Source: Cryobacterium sp. PH31-O1 (GTDB lineage Bacteria; Actinomycetota; Actinomycetes; Actinomycetales; Microbacteriaceae). From it: a stretch of 64,000 nucleotides of DNA. Position numbers and translations under genes: made by a program. This document shows, in pieces, positions 7,618 to 16,937 of this stretch. Below the pieces are notes generated by a model that saw only the letters and a program-made list of their open reading frames with translations, searched no databases and was not told where the DNA came from. The stretch spans positions 357,035-421,034 of the forward strand of contig NZ_JASITB010000003.1 of assembly GCF_030063455.1 (NCBI RefSeq), given 5' to 3'. The stretch's first letter is position 1; the number at the start of each line of letters is the position of its first letter.

Positions 7618-8535
7618 CTACCCGAGCAGGTCGTCGCTCCACGGAATCGGGTCGATGATGCTGCCGACGAAGACCCCGTCGACCTCGTTGGTGAACCCCA
7701 TGAGCGCCCACTCCTCCCGGTCGCGCACGAACTGGGCCGCGTACAAAGACGGCAACTGCACTGGGCGTGCCCCGGCCATATCCCACGGACCCAGCAGCGT
7801 CTCGCCCCGGGCAACCCAGGTAGCCGTGGCCCGGTCTCCGAACGCGGCCGACACCGAGGCATCCGCTGCGCCGCAGCTAAACAGCAGCGACGGCGTGCCG
7901 TTCACGATGCGTGCCTGCACGACCTCCATCTGGCCGAACCCGGCCGGGTTCGTGAGGGGTTCGAGCACGGTCCAGGTGTCGAGATCGGGGCTCGTGGCGT
8001 GCCCCACCACGCCACGCCCGTCAGGGTCACCCAGATTCGACCGCGCGGTGATGAACATGTGAAAGAGGCCCTCGTGCTCGAACACGAACGGATCCCGCCA
8101 GGCCTCATCGGGCCAGGTGCCCTCCCCGAGCGTCTCGTACCAGCGCGGGTCGGCCTCGAGGGCGGGCGACGTCATGCGCGTCCACTCGATGAGGTCGGGC
8201 GACGTCGCCCAGCCGATACGCTGCGTGAGCCCCCGCTCGGCCCGGCTGATGCCGGTGTAGAAGAGCCGCCAGGTGCCATCCGGCGCCTGAATCACCGACC
8301 CGGTCCAGGTGGCCAGGTCATCAAACGCCGGCCCGTCGGAGTGCACGAGGGCATCGGGCAGCAGGGTCCAGGTGCGCAGGTTCTGCGACACCGCATGACC
8401 GATGGCGGCCCGGTGATGGCGTCGATCGGGGTCGATGAGCGCCCGCGACGCCCGCAGAAAGAACAGGTGCTGGTCGTCGCCGTTGTGCGCGACCCAGTTG
8501 TCCCACACCCAATGATCAGAAAGTTCAAGAGTCAT
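7618..8535 (-). CDS. Glycoside hydrolase, five-bladed beta-propeller (GH32/68/43-like)
   Basis: 305 aa from ATG 8535 (MTLELSDHWVWDNWVAH). It shows the propeller pattern of clan GH-J/F: WVWDNW near the start as putative nucleophile-Asp blade, a TWTGSVIQAPDGTWRLFYTG repeat, WRDPFVF as the R-D-P motif with a conserved Asp, and a Glu in GFGQMEVVQ. There is no signal peptide, so a cytosolic enzyme acting on small oligosaccharides such as fructosides is likely. It could also be GH43/GH130-like. Substrate is not determinable. Confidence 0.75.
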   Translation of the reverse strand: MTLELSDHWVWDNWVAHNGDDQHLFFLRASRALIDPDRRHHRAAIGHAVSQNLRTWTLLPDALVHSDGPAFDDLATWTGSVIQAPDGTWRLFYTGISRAERGLTQRIGWATSPDLIEWTRMTSPALEADPRWYETLGEGTWPDEAWRDPFVFEHEGLFHMFITARSNLGDPDGRGVVGHATSPDLDTWTVLEPLTNPAGFGQMEVVQARIVNGTPSLLFSCGAADASVSAAFGDRATATWVARGETLLGPWDMAGARPVQLPSLYAAQFVRDREEWALMGFTNEVDGVFVGSIIDPIPWSDDLLG

Positions 8536-8617
8536 ACCGATCATTTCATCACAGCGGATGCGCGATGGCCGGCCGCGTCCCCACAACTCACTCTCTTGAA
8601 TTGTCAATCAAGCCGCC

Positions 8618-8926
8618 CTAGAAAGATGCGTCCACTTCGTCGGTGTCCGGGGGCATCCGCTTGACCAGGTCTGCGATGCGATGCTCCATCAGCGCGACGC
8701 GCTTCTTGCGGCCCCACTTCTGCAGCTGCTTTTCGCGGCCGTAGGCGTCGATCATCAGTTCGTACTCCTCGAAGTAGACGAGCACGACAGGACGGCGCTT
8801 GGCCGTATAGCTGGCGCCGCCCTCCTCCGTGCCGTGGTTGTGCTGCCAGATTCGCAGTTCGAGGTTCCACGTGCTGCCGATGTAGAAGGATCCGTCAAAG
8901 CACTTGACCATGTAGGTGTAGGGCAT
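8618..8926 (-). CDS. GIY-YIG nuclease-domain protein (UPF0213 type)
   Basis: 102 aa. It begins MPYTYMVKCFDGSFYIGST, with the paired TYMV and FYIG motifs of the GIY-YIG fold. It continues with R in LELRIWQHNHG and ends the domain with EKQLQKWGRKKR. The length fits the stand-alone YhbQ/UPF0213 subfamily, proposed small DNA nucleases with unclear role. The usual Tyr residues are partly changed (TYM-YIG). It is separated by 82 bp from the glycosidase on the same strand. Confidence 0.85.
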   Translation of the reverse strand: MPYTYMVKCFDGSFYIGSTWNLELRIWQHNHGTEEGGASYTAKRRPVVLVYFEEYELMIDAYGREKQLQKWGRKKRVALMEHRIADLVKRMPPDTDEVDASF

Positions 8927-8978
8927 ACCGCAGAGACTGGCACCGAACGCCCCGGCGAGTGAAAGTTATCCACAGGCT

Positions 8979-9281
8979 GCAAGCGGACGCGGGATGGCCG
9001 GGTTTCGCAGACCGCCCGCGACTTCCGGTGGTGGTCTCGGCAAGCTCGACCAACGGGTTTGGGCGATCGAGCTGCGTGACGACGGCGGCGCCTGCACGTC
9101 CGGCCCCGAGCCGCTGATCGAGCTTGCCGAGATCGCAGTTGACCAACGCGAGGCGGCCTGCAAAAGACGACAATGTCGTTGATCGAGCTTGCCGAGATCG
9201 CAGTCGACCAACGCGAGCCTGTCTGCGGAACGCAAGTATCGGGCTGCCCGTTTCGCAAGCGGATGCGAGATGGCCGGGTTT
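8979..9281. repeat. Patch of dispersed and direct repeats
   Basis: No gene is seen in 8927-9390. A 38-bp element starting TGATCGAGCTTGCCGAGATC occurs at 9115-9152 and 9180-9217 with one difference, and a related reversed version (TCTCGGCAAGCTCGACCAACG) lies at about 9034-9055. A second element, GCAAGCGGAYGCGRGATGGC, lies at 8979 and 9255 flanking the patch. Near copies of its AGCGGATGCGNGAYGGCCGG core occur at 7579 and 8553. It looks like a genus-level repeat family rather than a CRISPR, since spacing and copy number are irregular. Confidence 0.7.
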
Positions 9282-9390
9282 TTTCCCGAGTCACCGCTGG
9301 ATGCCATGGCCGACGAGGTCACGGCTTAGGCCACAACGAAGCTCGGCTACGCCGCGCTCTAGTCGATCGACCTCAGAATCTACAGAGCAA

Positions 9391-10242
9391 CTATGTACTC
9401 CTGTGTCTAACAGGCCTCGTGGTCGTTTCAGACCTGAGCGCGTGCGCCACTGCAGGAAAGTGGTCGGTCGCGGTAGCTAGACAGGCGACAAGAATGCGCC
9501 ACGCGGGAAGTCCCCGGATCCGGTCCAAGTGTGTGGAGTTCACGCCACGTGCACTGACGGATTCGATAACAAGAACACCGATGGGCGTTCCATCGAGCTT
9601 GTCGACGCGAATCGCCATGAGCGATCTGCTCTGCATGGACATACCCGCAACTTCAGCCCTACTGAAACCATGTTCCTCTACTAATTTTGACTCCCAAGCT
9701 TCCCGAGCCTCAGGAAACCCTGTTATGACCGTCTCGCCTTCATCCCAAGCTTTCCAAATAGAGCCCTGCTTCTCGGGGTAAGTTAATCGCCCGAACTTCT
9801 GGAGCTCAGGACTAGATGACACCCTGCTGAGAAGCATGAACTCTTCGTTTGAGTGACAATAAAAGCTGGTCCGCATACCCGACTGGTAAACGGCCAGTTC
9901 TGTGGAGATATCAAAAATTAGGACTTTGATCATCGAGTTGATGGCCTTTGCCCTGTCAGTGGAAATCACCACCGCATCGTCGTGCTTATCGAGCAGTTCC
10001 CCGTAAGTGGGTTTCTGGCTCAAACGACCTACCAATCCGACGAGGACACATATTCCCCCGGAGCACAGAGCCCAGACAGGGAAATCTCCGCCGAAAAAGG
10101 TGTTCAACTTTTCAAGGAGATTGGCCGCGCCGGCACCGGCCAGGAGCACGGTGCCCACGTAGTTGAAAATATGATGCCAATACTGGCCTACCCAACGAAC
10201 CAAGCGATCCGCTCGGCTCCGTTGCGGAACATGCGGTTGCAC
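9391..10242 (-). CDS. Membrane protein with cytosolic GAF-like domain, unknown function
   Basis: 283 aa, GTG start directly abutting the stop of the preceding gene. Two hydrophobic segments (about 25-45 and 53-72) are followed by a soluble domain of about 180 aa with GAF-like features (SIWKAWDEGETVITGFPEAREAW, then SRSLMAIRVDKLDGTPIGVLVIES). Lower GC than flanking genes suggests acquisition. It is the last gene of a three-gene minus-strand cassette. A sensor or an effector of a defence-like unit are possibilities only. Confidence 0.6.
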   Translation of the reverse strand: MQPHVPQRSRADRLVRWVGQYWHHIFNYVGTVLLAGAGAANLLEKLNTFFGGDFPVWALCSGGICVLVGLVGRLSQKPTYGELLDKHDDAVVISTDRAKAINSMIKVLIFDISTELAVYQSGMRTSFYCHSNEEFMLLSRVSSSPELQKFGRLTYPEKQGSIWKAWDEGETVITGFPEAREAWESKLVEEHGFSRAEVAGMSMQSRSLMAIRVDKLDGTPIGVLVIESVSARGVNSTHLDRIRGLPAWRILVACLATATDHFPAVAHALRSETTTRPVRHRST

Positions 10243-10596
10243 TTAAGCGGGTACCAGTTCGGTTGTCTGGACACTTGCGAACAACGAATTAGCAGACGCC
10301 AAACTTGGATCAGACCGATCCGTCTCTAGGGCGTCCGCGATAACTTGACCTCCTACGCTCTCAATCGCTTGGGCGCAAAAGGCGATCGCCTTGTGTTCAG
10401 CATCAGCCCAGCTGGATCCATTTATCACCACAGAGATGTTGACCAAGCGTGATGAAAGAACCGCAGACAGGTCAGCCTCTGTTGCCCACGAGGTTTCTCT
10501 CTCCAAAAGTAGCAGCGCGTCCTGGAGATGATCCGTTTGAAGGTCGAGATCGCTGTCGCCTGACACTTGAAATTGAGATGTAACCCGAATCTTCAT
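10243..10596 (-). CDS. Hypothetical protein, middle gene of an unknown cassette
   Basis: 117 aa with ATG 10596 behind AAGGGTGAG. It begins MKIRVTSQFQVSGDSDLDLQ and has an alternating beta/helix pattern with a long helix (LQDALLLLERETSW) and a second beta-alpha unit (VNISVVINGSSWADAEHKAIAF). There are no membrane segments. The stop abuts the GTG of the membrane-GAF-like protein with no gap, so the two are probably translated together. Not a family I can name. Confidence 0.6.
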   Translation of the reverse strand: MKIRVTSQFQVSGDSDLDLQTDHLQDALLLLERETSWATEADLSAVLSSRLVNISVVINGSSWADAEHKAIAFCAQAIESVGGQVIADALETDRSDPSLASANSLFASVQTTELVPA

Positions 10597-10608
10597 GGAC
10601 TCACCCTT

Positions 10609-10881
10609 CTAGTCTTCACTGTAGCAAGTTTCGCGAAAGAGCCAGGAGATTTTCTCCCGAACATAGCTCTGAGTTAAATTTCCTGCCCTGATGAATGTCT
10701 TGTGTCTGTCTAGGCATACGCATCGCGCTGCCAATCTGTCGCCCGCGCCCGAGATCGTCCATCCAGCTTCTCGAAATTCTCCTATGAGGTGCTTTCGGTA
10801 CCCTTCAGCAAGCGGTTTACGTGCGATCACTGTTCCCCTGCCGAGCCATTTGCGTTTTGTGCAGACTACTCCAAAGTCCAA
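10609..10881 (-). CDS. Hypothetical basic protein, first gene of the cassette (start uncertain)
   Basis: The frame is open far upstream, but upstream of about 10890 it lies close against the fcl stop region and its composition changes. I place the start at a TTG (10881) preceded by AAGAGG, giving about 90 aa: basic, with KRKWLGRG, LIGEFREAGWTISGAGDRLAARC and SYVREKISWLFRETC. It ends 12 bp before the next gene. Codon use is less GC-rich than fcl. Function unknown. Confidence 0.4.
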   Translation of the reverse strand: MDFGVVCTKRKWLGRGTVIARKPLAEGYRKHLIGEFREAGWTISGAGDRLAARCVCLDRHKTFIRAGNLTQSYVREKISWLFRETCYSED

Positions 10882-10954
10882 GACCTCTTCTTGGACGCCT
10901 CGCCGCGAATTCCACCAATCGGGCGTCTGGGGCAAACCGGTTGCGAGCCAGCCG

Positions 10955-11941
10955 CTACTCCCGCAGCGACCCCGCGTTCGCGTGGTACCAGTCCACCGTC
11001 GACCGCAGCCCGGCATCGAGCTCGATACCGGCCCTCCACCCCGCACCGGCCAGCTTCGACACATCGAGCAGCTTCTGCGGCGTACCGTCGGGCTTCGTCG
11101 TGTCCCACAAAGTAGTCCCCGTGAACCCGACCACGTCAGCCACCACCGCAGCGATCTCAGCAATCGTCACGTCGCGGCCGGTGCCCACGTTCACCTGCTG
11201 GGGCCCGTCATAGTGCTCCAGCAGGTGCAGGCACGCCTCGGCCATGTCGTCCACGTGCAGAAACTCTCGCCGCGGCGTTCCACTCCCCCAGTTCGTCACC
11301 GACGCAGCGCCAGTCGACACCGCATCGTCATACCGACGAATCAACGCCGGCAGCACGTGCGAGCCTTGAACCGAGAAGTTGTCCCCCGGCCCATATAGGT
11401 TGGTCGGCATCGCCGAGATCCAGGCCAGGCCGTGCTGGCGTCGCACCGCCTGAATCTGCAGAATGCCCGCGATTTTGGCGATGGCGTACGCGTCGTTCGT
11501 GGGTTCCAGATGCCCGGTGAGCAGGGCATCCTCTGTGATGGGCTGCGCGGCCAGCTTGGGGTAGATGCACGAGGATCCCAGAAACAGCAGGCGCTCCACC
11601 CCGTGCTCGAGCGCGGCATCGAGCACGTTCACCTGAATGCGCAGGTTGTCGCTGAGAAATTCCACCGGGTAGGTGCTGTTGGCCAGAATGCCGCCCACCT
11701 TCGCCGCCGCCAACACCACATACCGCGGCTTGGTCTCGGCGAAAAACGCGAACACCGCGTCGCGATCCTTCAAATCAAGCTCAGCGGATGCCCGCCCCAC
11801 CAGATCGGTAAACCCCTCGCCCTGCAGGCGCCGCCAGATAGCCGACCCCACCAGGCCGCGATGCCCAGCCACATAGAACCGCGCCGAACGATCCAACGGC
11901 CCCGGCGTGAACTTCACCCGGTCGCGGTCGTCGAAAGTCAC
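10955..11941 (-). CDS. fcl: GDP-L-fucose synthase (GDP-4-keto-6-deoxymannose epimerase/reductase)
   Basis: 328 aa from GTG 11941, which overlaps the gmd stop as GTGA. An extended-SDR enzyme that converts GDP-4-keto-6-deoxymannose to GDP-L-fucose with NADPH. Visible are the cofactor loop [14 protein letters not shown], the family hallmark [18 protein letters not shown], the Ser in LGSSCIYP, and the YxxxK active site YAIAKIAG, then [11 protein letters not shown]. Translational coupling to gmd supports a shared job: making GDP-fucose for the surface polysaccharide. Confidence 0.95.
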   Translation of the reverse strand: MTFDDRDRVKFTPGPLDRSARFYVAGHRGLVGSAIWRRLQGEGFTDLVGRASAELDLKDRDAVFAFFAETKPRYVVLAAAKVGGILANSTYPVEFLSDNLRIQVNVLDAALEHGVERLLFLGSSCIYPKLAAQPITEDALLTGHLEPTNDAYAIAKIAGILQIQAVRRQHGLAWISAMPTNLYGPGDNFSVQGSHVLPALIRRYDDAVSTGAASVTNWGSGTPRREFLHVDDMAEACLHLLEHYDGPQQVNVGTGRDVTIAEIAAVVADVVGFTGTTLWDTTKPDGTPQKLLDVSKLAGAGWRAGIELDAGLRSTVDWYHANAGSLRE

Positions 11942-12990
11942 GCGCCGACTCCCACGGGTTCGAGCGTGCCCCAGCTGGCGAGCTTCACCTGGTCGATCCA
12001 TTTGCCGCCGGCATACTCGAGAGCGGCGATGTCGGCGTCGACCATGATGCGCGCCAGTTCGGCGGTGTCGACGGTGGCCTTCCAGCCCAGCTTGTCTTCC
12101 GCGTGCGAGGCGTCGCCCACCAGGGCATCCACCTCGGTGGGGCGCAGGTAGCGTTCGTCGAAGCGCACGTGCTTCTCCCACTCCAAGCCCGCGTGCTCGA
12201 ACGCGGTAGCCACGAAGTCGCGCACCGAAAAGTTACCGCCCGTGGCCAGGACGAAGTCGTCGGGCTCATCCGCTTGCAGCATGCGCCACATGCCCTCGAC
12301 ATACTCGGCGGCGTAACCCCAGTCACGAATACTGTCCAGGTTGCCCAGGTACACGTGGTCTTGCGTGCCGGCCTTGATCGCGGCGACGGCGCGGGTGATC
12401 TTGCGCGTCACGAAGGTCTCACCGCGGCGGGGCGATTCGTGGTTGAACAGAATGCCGTTGACGGCGAACATGCCGTAGGCCTCACGGTAATTCTTGGTGA
12501 TCCAGTAGCTGTACACCTTCGCGGCGCCATACGGCGAACGCGGGTAGAACGGGGTCTGCTCGTTCTGCGGCGGTGGGGTGGCGCCGAACATCTCCGACGA
12601 CGACGCCTGGTAGAACCGGCACTGGATGCCGGCCATGCGCACCGCTTCGAGCAGGCGGATGGTCCCCATGCCGGTGGTGTCGGCGGTGTGCTCAGGCTCG
12701 TCGAACGAGACGCGCACGTGTGACTGCGCCGCCAGGTTGTACACCTCATCGGGCTGAATCTGCGCCAGCAGGGTGACCAGACGTGAGCCGTCGCTCAGGT
12801 CGCCGTAGTGCAGAAACAACGTCGCGGCCTCGTCGTGCGGATCCACATAGAGGTGATCGATGCGCAACGTGTTGAAAGTGGACGCCCGGCGGATCAGCCC
12901 GTGCACCTCGTAGCCCTTGCTGAGGAGTAGCTCAGCAAGGTATGACCCGTCCTGGCCCGTAATACCGGTGATAAAAGCGCGTTTGGTCAT
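11938..12990 (-). CDS. gmd: GDP-mannose 4,6-dehydratase
   Basis: 350 aa from ATG 12990 ([20 protein letters not shown]). An extended-SDR enzyme making GDP-4-keto-6-deoxy-D-mannose. Motifs: the NADP loop [38 protein letters not shown], the Ser/Thr-Glu of QASSSEMFG, and the [10 protein letters not shown] active-site Tyr/Lys, then [15 protein letters not shown]. It is followed by fcl with a 4-bp overlap. It provides the nucleotide sugar for fucosylation of the polysaccharide encoded to its right. Confidence 0.96.
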   Translation of the reverse strand: MTKRAFITGITGQDGSYLAELLLSKGYEVHGLIRRASTFNTLRIDHLYVDPHDEAATLFLHYGDLSDGSRLVTLLAQIQPDEVYNLAAQSHVRVSFDEPEHTADTTGMGTIRLLEAVRMAGIQCRFYQASSSEMFGATPPPQNEQTPFYPRSPYGAAKVYSYWITKNYREAYGMFAVNGILFNHESPRRGETFVTRKITRAVAAIKAGTQDHVYLGNLDSIRDWGYAAEYVEGMWRMLQADEPDDFVLATGGNFSVRDFVATAFEHAGLEWEKHVRFDERYLRPTEVDALVGDASHAEDKLGWKATVDTAELARIMVDADIAALEYAGGKWIDQVKLASWGTLEPVGVGA

Positions 12991-13234
12991 GGAGTTCCCC
13001 CTGCTGTGTGGCTGCGCTCGTGGCGACAGCCAGTCCACGAGGCTTCCAGCCTACAGAACGAATATTTCAAGCGGGTGCCCAGCCAACCCGCTGCGTGAAC
13101 TGGAACTCCCCACTTCGGGGCGCTTGACACCGCATTCGCGTCAGATCGCGGTGGAAAATTGCTTTTCGGCCGGGCAGCCGCCTGAACCTTAGATGGACAA
13201 AAAACGCTCCAGTGCGGGAAGCTGTGCGAAGGAG

Positions 13235-14533
13235 CTACCTCGCAGCGTGAGTACGCGAACTCTCCGCGGCCAGACGCCGCAACCAACTCGCATACCGATC
13301 GATCGCCGCATCTTCTCCCAGTACCTCGTGCCGATATCGCAGACCGTTGGCACCAAGTTCAGCTGCGGAAACCGAGTCGCCAGCCAAACGCATGGCCGCA
13401 TCGACAAGGGCCTGCGCATCCCCCGCCTCGACGACCAGCCCCGCCTGGGCCGCCTCGATCTCGCCTGCCGTGATTCCGGTCAGGTCGGTCGCTGCCAGCA
13501 CCGGCCGGCCGGCGTTGAAGTACGACGTGAGCTTGCTGGGAACCGCCATCTCTGACACCCCAGGTTTCTCGTTCACCAACAAGATGTCTGCGGCACTGAG
13601 CGCTCCCTGAAATCCCGCGTCCTCGAGCGAGTCGATGAAGTCCAAACGCTCGACGCCGCTGGACAGGTCCCGCAGCTCGTCACGCTGGCTGCCGTTACCC
13701 AGAAGCACGAACCGCAGTGGCAGCTGGTGTTCGTCAGCGAGCCGAGCAGCGTTCACGACATTTTCAAGCCCCTGCTTCACACCCATGTTGCCTGCGTGTA
13801 GCACGACGGTCTCGTCAGCGGCCCAACCGTGCGCGATACGGATTGCCGGCAGGTGTGCCACGGGCGCCGCGTCGAGGTGAGTCCAGTTGCGCACGACCTC
13901 GACGCGATCCGCGTCGACCCCGAGCTTGTCACTCACGTAGTCCGCAAAGCGCGAGTGGATGACAACGACCCCCGCCGCCGCATTTAGCGTCTTCTTTTCA
14001 ACCCACGTAATTATGCGAGCAACCAGACCGCCGCCCATGCCGGTCTCGGTGATACCCAGGCTGTAGATGTCCTGCAGCCACACGTTCACGGCAGGCTTGC
14101 GCCACCCCAAACGGATGCGCAGGGTCGCGATAGCGCTTGCAAACAACGCTGGCGAGACCATAACCACCACATCTGGCGTACCCCAGCGCGAGAACGCGAG
14201 CCGCAGCCCGAACGAGATCTCGGAGATCAAGCGCTTCACTCCGCTGGGCTGCGCTGGCACATAGTGGCGCAGCCGCCGTACCGCAACACCGTCGACGGTG
14301 TCGTGTTTTGTCCAGACGCCGAACCCCGGGTGGATCTTCCACTCCGGGTAGTGCGGGTGCGCCGAAAAGACGTCGATCTGCATTCCACGCGCCTGAAGGC
14401 CCCGCGCAAGGGCGCTAGTGTACGGAGCAATTCCTGTCTGCTCAGGGAAATAGTTGAGGCCGAGAACGAGCACGCGGAATGGACGCGAACCAGGCACCGC
14501 CGACCCAGACTTCCTAGGCTTGATGAGCGTCAT
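13235..14533 (-). CDS. Glycosyltransferase family 4, WcaI-like
   Basis: 432 aa. After a short basic N-terminus the GT-B fold begins with RVLVLGLNYFPEQTGIAPYT, which resembles the colanic-acid fucosyl/glycosyl transferase WcaI. Other marks: DVFSAHPHYPEW, an amphipathic membrane-facing region, LHAGNMGVKQGLENVV in the second Rossmann domain and the sugar-nucleotide site with VPSKLTSYFNAGRPVLA. It lies 245 bp upstream of gmd on the same strand. The intergenic stretch 12991-13234 holds no gene. It probably adds a sugar to the lipid-linked repeat; donor not certain. Confidence 0.85.
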   Translation of the reverse strand: MTLIKPRKSGSAVPGSRPFRVLVLGLNYFPEQTGIAPYTSALARGLQARGMQIDVFSAHPHYPEWKIHPGFGVWTKHDTVDGVAVRRLRHYVPAQPSGVKRLISEISFGLRLAFSRWGTPDVVVMVSPALFASAIATLRIRLGWRKPAVNVWLQDIYSLGITETGMGGGLVARIITWVEKKTLNAAAGVVVIHSRFADYVSDKLGVDADRVEVVRNWTHLDAAPVAHLPAIRIAHGWAADETVVLHAGNMGVKQGLENVVNAARLADEHQLPLRFVLLGNGSQRDELRDLSSGVERLDFIDSLEDAGFQGALSAADILLVNEKPGVSEMAVPSKLTSYFNAGRPVLAATDLTGITAGEIEAAQAGLVVEAGDAQALVDAAMRLAGDSVSAAELGANGLRYRHEVLGEDAAIDRYASWLRRLAAESSRTHAAR

Positions 14534-14798
14534 TCGTGAGCCATATTCACAATAGAAATATTTTCAAGAACGTGACTGGCCACGGACGAAACAAAACTAG
14601 GTGTCAGCCCCACGAACGCCCCCAATGTGTGTCGCGATAGTTCGCGTCAGGCCGCGATGTGATCTGTCTCGATGAATAGCCCGCACTCGCTTATTCCACT
14701 CGCCATCCTACTGTCGAAAGAATTCAACCGCGAAAGCACAAAACGTAAGCGCCGTATACTCTGAAAGCAAGGTTTCAGACGCGTGGTGGGCGCGGCTT

Positions 14799-15353
14799 GT
14801 GGAACGAAAAATTACGGGGCCATCGGCCATGGAAAATCATCCGGCTGAGTATTCGTCTCCGATTCCAGTCATAAACCTCGCCGACACTCCAAAGAAGCAC
14901 ACCGCAAGGGACAGACCAAAGGTTGAGATTTATCTGCGGACAACTTGCGAACTTCTGTTCGTCACAGACGCTTGGCAAATAGGTTCCTCTCTTCGAGTGC
15001 GATTTCAACCATTTTTCGGCGATGAAAGTGACGATGATGTGATCCTTTGCCCACGAACGCGCGTGAAATCTTCGTGAAAACTGCACTTCAGCGACCGCTT
15101 TCGAATAGGCGATGGCGTCAGTTTTCAGAATGAAAACGATACTCGCTTGGACAGCGCCGTTGTTGTTTCGCAGGACAACTTTCTAGCCTCCCGCATTAAG
15201 GTACAACAGCGAAACGTTGCCTTGCTCGTTAGACCAATTCGCATTTCAAATGGTGGGTGGAAAAGTCCTAATGTAGACTACTCGGCGGCATTTCCATCGA
15301 CAAGTCACCTCCTTTTTGAAGTGTACCTACGGCTTCAAGGCCTGATTAAATGA
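14799..15353 (+). pseudogene. Decayed WcaF-like hexapeptide acyltransferase
   Basis: Two short frames together parallel the intact acyltransferase at 16327-16932. The first (14799-15077) contains TTCELLFVTDAWQIGSSLRV, FFGDE and CPRTRVKSS, then stops. The next stretch (15080-15260) reads FRIGDGVSFQNEN and SAVVVSQDNFLASR, ending LLVRPIRISNGGW. The matching parts of the intact copy are FELLFISNPWQISSRLRV, RPRTRVKFPW, IGEGVWFHNQDH and VAISQESFLTT. A stop at 15077-15079 and drift afterwards show decay. There is nothing else recognisable in 14534-14798. Confidence 0.75.
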
Positions 15354-15379
15354 CCATTGTTCCGAGCAAAGAGGTTCAA

Positions 15380-16021
15380 ATGAATATTGCTAAACTGACT
15401 CGACTAGCCTTCAGCGAATTTCGTCCTTCGGTGTGGCGCACATTCAGGGCGCTGCCCTACCAAGGGCGATGTGTTGTCGGCCAACGGTTTCGGCTTGTTG
15501 GGGGCAACAACATCCGCGCGACGAGAAACGCTCGCATAAAATTGGGCGTCGGGTACTACGGTTTCGTTGACAGTCGTGTGGGAGGTCTGCTTCGGATCGG
15601 CGGACGCCTTGAGGTGAATGGCACTGTTTCCGTCGCCAGCGGAAATCGCTGGGATATTGGACAGAATTCGACCATGGCTGTCGGTGACGGCACTCATTTT
15701 TCACCGTTTGTCCTGATAATTACGTCAATAGGACTGACCGTTGGTAAAAATTGCGCAATCGGCTGGAACGTGCAGATTCTGGACGATGATTTTCACAGTC
15801 TCAGTGTAAATGGCACTCTTCCGGGGCCCACGAGCAAAGCCATCCAAATTGGCAATCGAGTCTGGATCGGGAGCCACGCGAAAATCTTCAAGGGTGTGCA
15901 GATAGCAAATGGCTGCGTTGTGGCGGGGAACGCGACGGTCACAAGAAGTTTTTCTGAGGAAAACTGTCTCATTGCGGGATCTCCTGCGACTGTAATCCGT
16001 CGCAATGTTGCGTGGCATTAG
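15380..16021 (+). CDS. Acyltransferase with left-handed beta-helix (hexapeptide repeats)
   Basis: 213 aa from ATG 15380, chosen over ATG 15350 because AAAGAGG lies just upstream. Hexapeptide-type repeats run from about residue 55 to 195 (LRIGGRLEVNG, IGQNSTMAVGDGTHFSPF, VGKNCAIGWNV). The probable catalytic His is in LDDDFHSLS. The C-terminal coil IGNRVWIGSHAKIFKGVQI resembles WbbJ/LpxA-like O-acetyltransferases. It likely acetylates a sugar of the polysaccharide repeat in the cytosol. Codon use is more AT-rich than the flanking genome. Confidence 0.85.
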   Translation: MNIAKLTRLAFSEFRPSVWRTFRALPYQGRCVVGQRFRLVGGNNIRATRNARIKLGVGYYGFVDSRVGGLLRIGGRLEVNGTVSVASGNRWDIGQNSTMAVGDGTHFSPFVLIITSIGLTVGKNCAIGWNVQILDDDFHSLSVNGTLPGPTSKAIQIGNRVWIGSHAKIFKGVQIANGCVVAGNATVTRSFSEENCLIAGSPATVIRRNVAWH

Positions 16022-16326
16022 TTCATGTCGGTCGAAATATCCACTCACAGCTGACCGGTACACGGACAGGATGTTGAGCAACGACTTTCGATTGCACATC
16101 GTCGTCGGGTGGAGCGCTAAGTGGGTTGGTCGTCGCCCAAATTGGGACAAGCGTACAAGAATACCAGTTGAACCTAATCACTGCGAGCGATACACCACCT
16201 AGGTCAGCGCCGAACGACCCGGGGCTGACCGGTGCGCTACGGCAGAGAAATTTAAGTGCACTCGGCGGCCTTTAGCCGTCAATCCATTGACTAGAATTGA
16301 AACACGTGGCAGGTATCGGGGGAACC
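16022..16326. other. Intergenic stretch without a supported gene
   Basis: 305 bases between two acyltransferases. A 7-bp stem GGTCAGC/GCTGACC (16202-16230) could be a weak terminator of the first. No frame has recognisable content. Confidence 0.4.
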
Positions 16327-16932
16327 GTGAAAGACACAAATAATGCAAATCATTCTGTGCCCGTCTTGAGCCTAAAGTCGGCCCCAGGGCAACACGAGGC
16401 GTGGGACCGATCTCGACTCACGGTGTATTCGTGGGCAATTTTCGAACTGCTCTTTATCTCGAACCCGTGGCAGATCAGTTCACGACTCAGGGTCTTAGTG
16501 CTCCGAATGTTTGGTGCCGAAATAGGCCACGGTGTGATATTTCGGCCCAGAACGCGCGTAAAATTCCCGTGGAAGCTCCATATTGGTCAGGATTCCTGGA
16601 TCGGTGAGGGTGTTTGGTTTCACAATCAGGACCATATCTACGTCGGACACGACGTCGCAATATCCCAGGAATCATTTCTGACAACTGGTAGCCACGCCTA
16701 CCGGCAGGACATGGCTCTAATCACACGCCCAATCGTAATCGAGGACGGTGTTTGGGTAACCGCGAGGTGCATTATTCTCGGCGGTGCTCACATCATGCGA
16801 TCTGCTGTCGTTGCTCCATACAGCGTGGTGAACGGCAAAATTCCATGTAACGTAATCGTTCACGGCCCGAATAGACTAGACCGCGAAATTCGCTTTTCGA
16901 TAACCACGACCGATGCACCACCCGCGGAATAA
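16327..16932 (+). CDS. WcaF-like colanic-acid-type acetyltransferase
   Basis: 201 aa from GTG 16327, preceded by GGGGGAA. It has the WcaF N-terminal signature FELLFISNPWQISSRLRVLV and FGAEIGHGVIFRPRTRVKFPW. Left-handed beta-helix coils follow: IGQDSWIGEGVWFHN, VGHDVAISQESF and EDGVWVTARCIILGGAHI. The likely catalytic His is in TGSHAYR. This family O-acetylates fucose or another sugar in colanic-acid-like polymers, which agrees with the gmd-fcl genes nearby. It precedes the glycosyltransferase at 16938 by 5 bp. A dead paralogue lies at 14799. Confidence 0.85.
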   Translation: MKDTNNANHSVPVLSLKSAPGQHEAWDRSRLTVYSWAIFELLFISNPWQISSRLRVLVLRMFGAEIGHGVIFRPRTRVKFPWKLHIGQDSWIGEGVWFHNQDHIYVGHDVAISQESFLTTGSHAYRQDMALITRPIVIEDGVWVTARCIILGGAHIMRSAVVAPYSVVNGKIPCNVIVHGPNRLDREIRFSITTTDAPPAE

Positions 16933-16937
16933 GATAC

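Noticed and set aside
8979..9281. CRISPR array
   Set aside because: Only two or three irregular repeat copies with no uniform spacers and no cas genes nearby.
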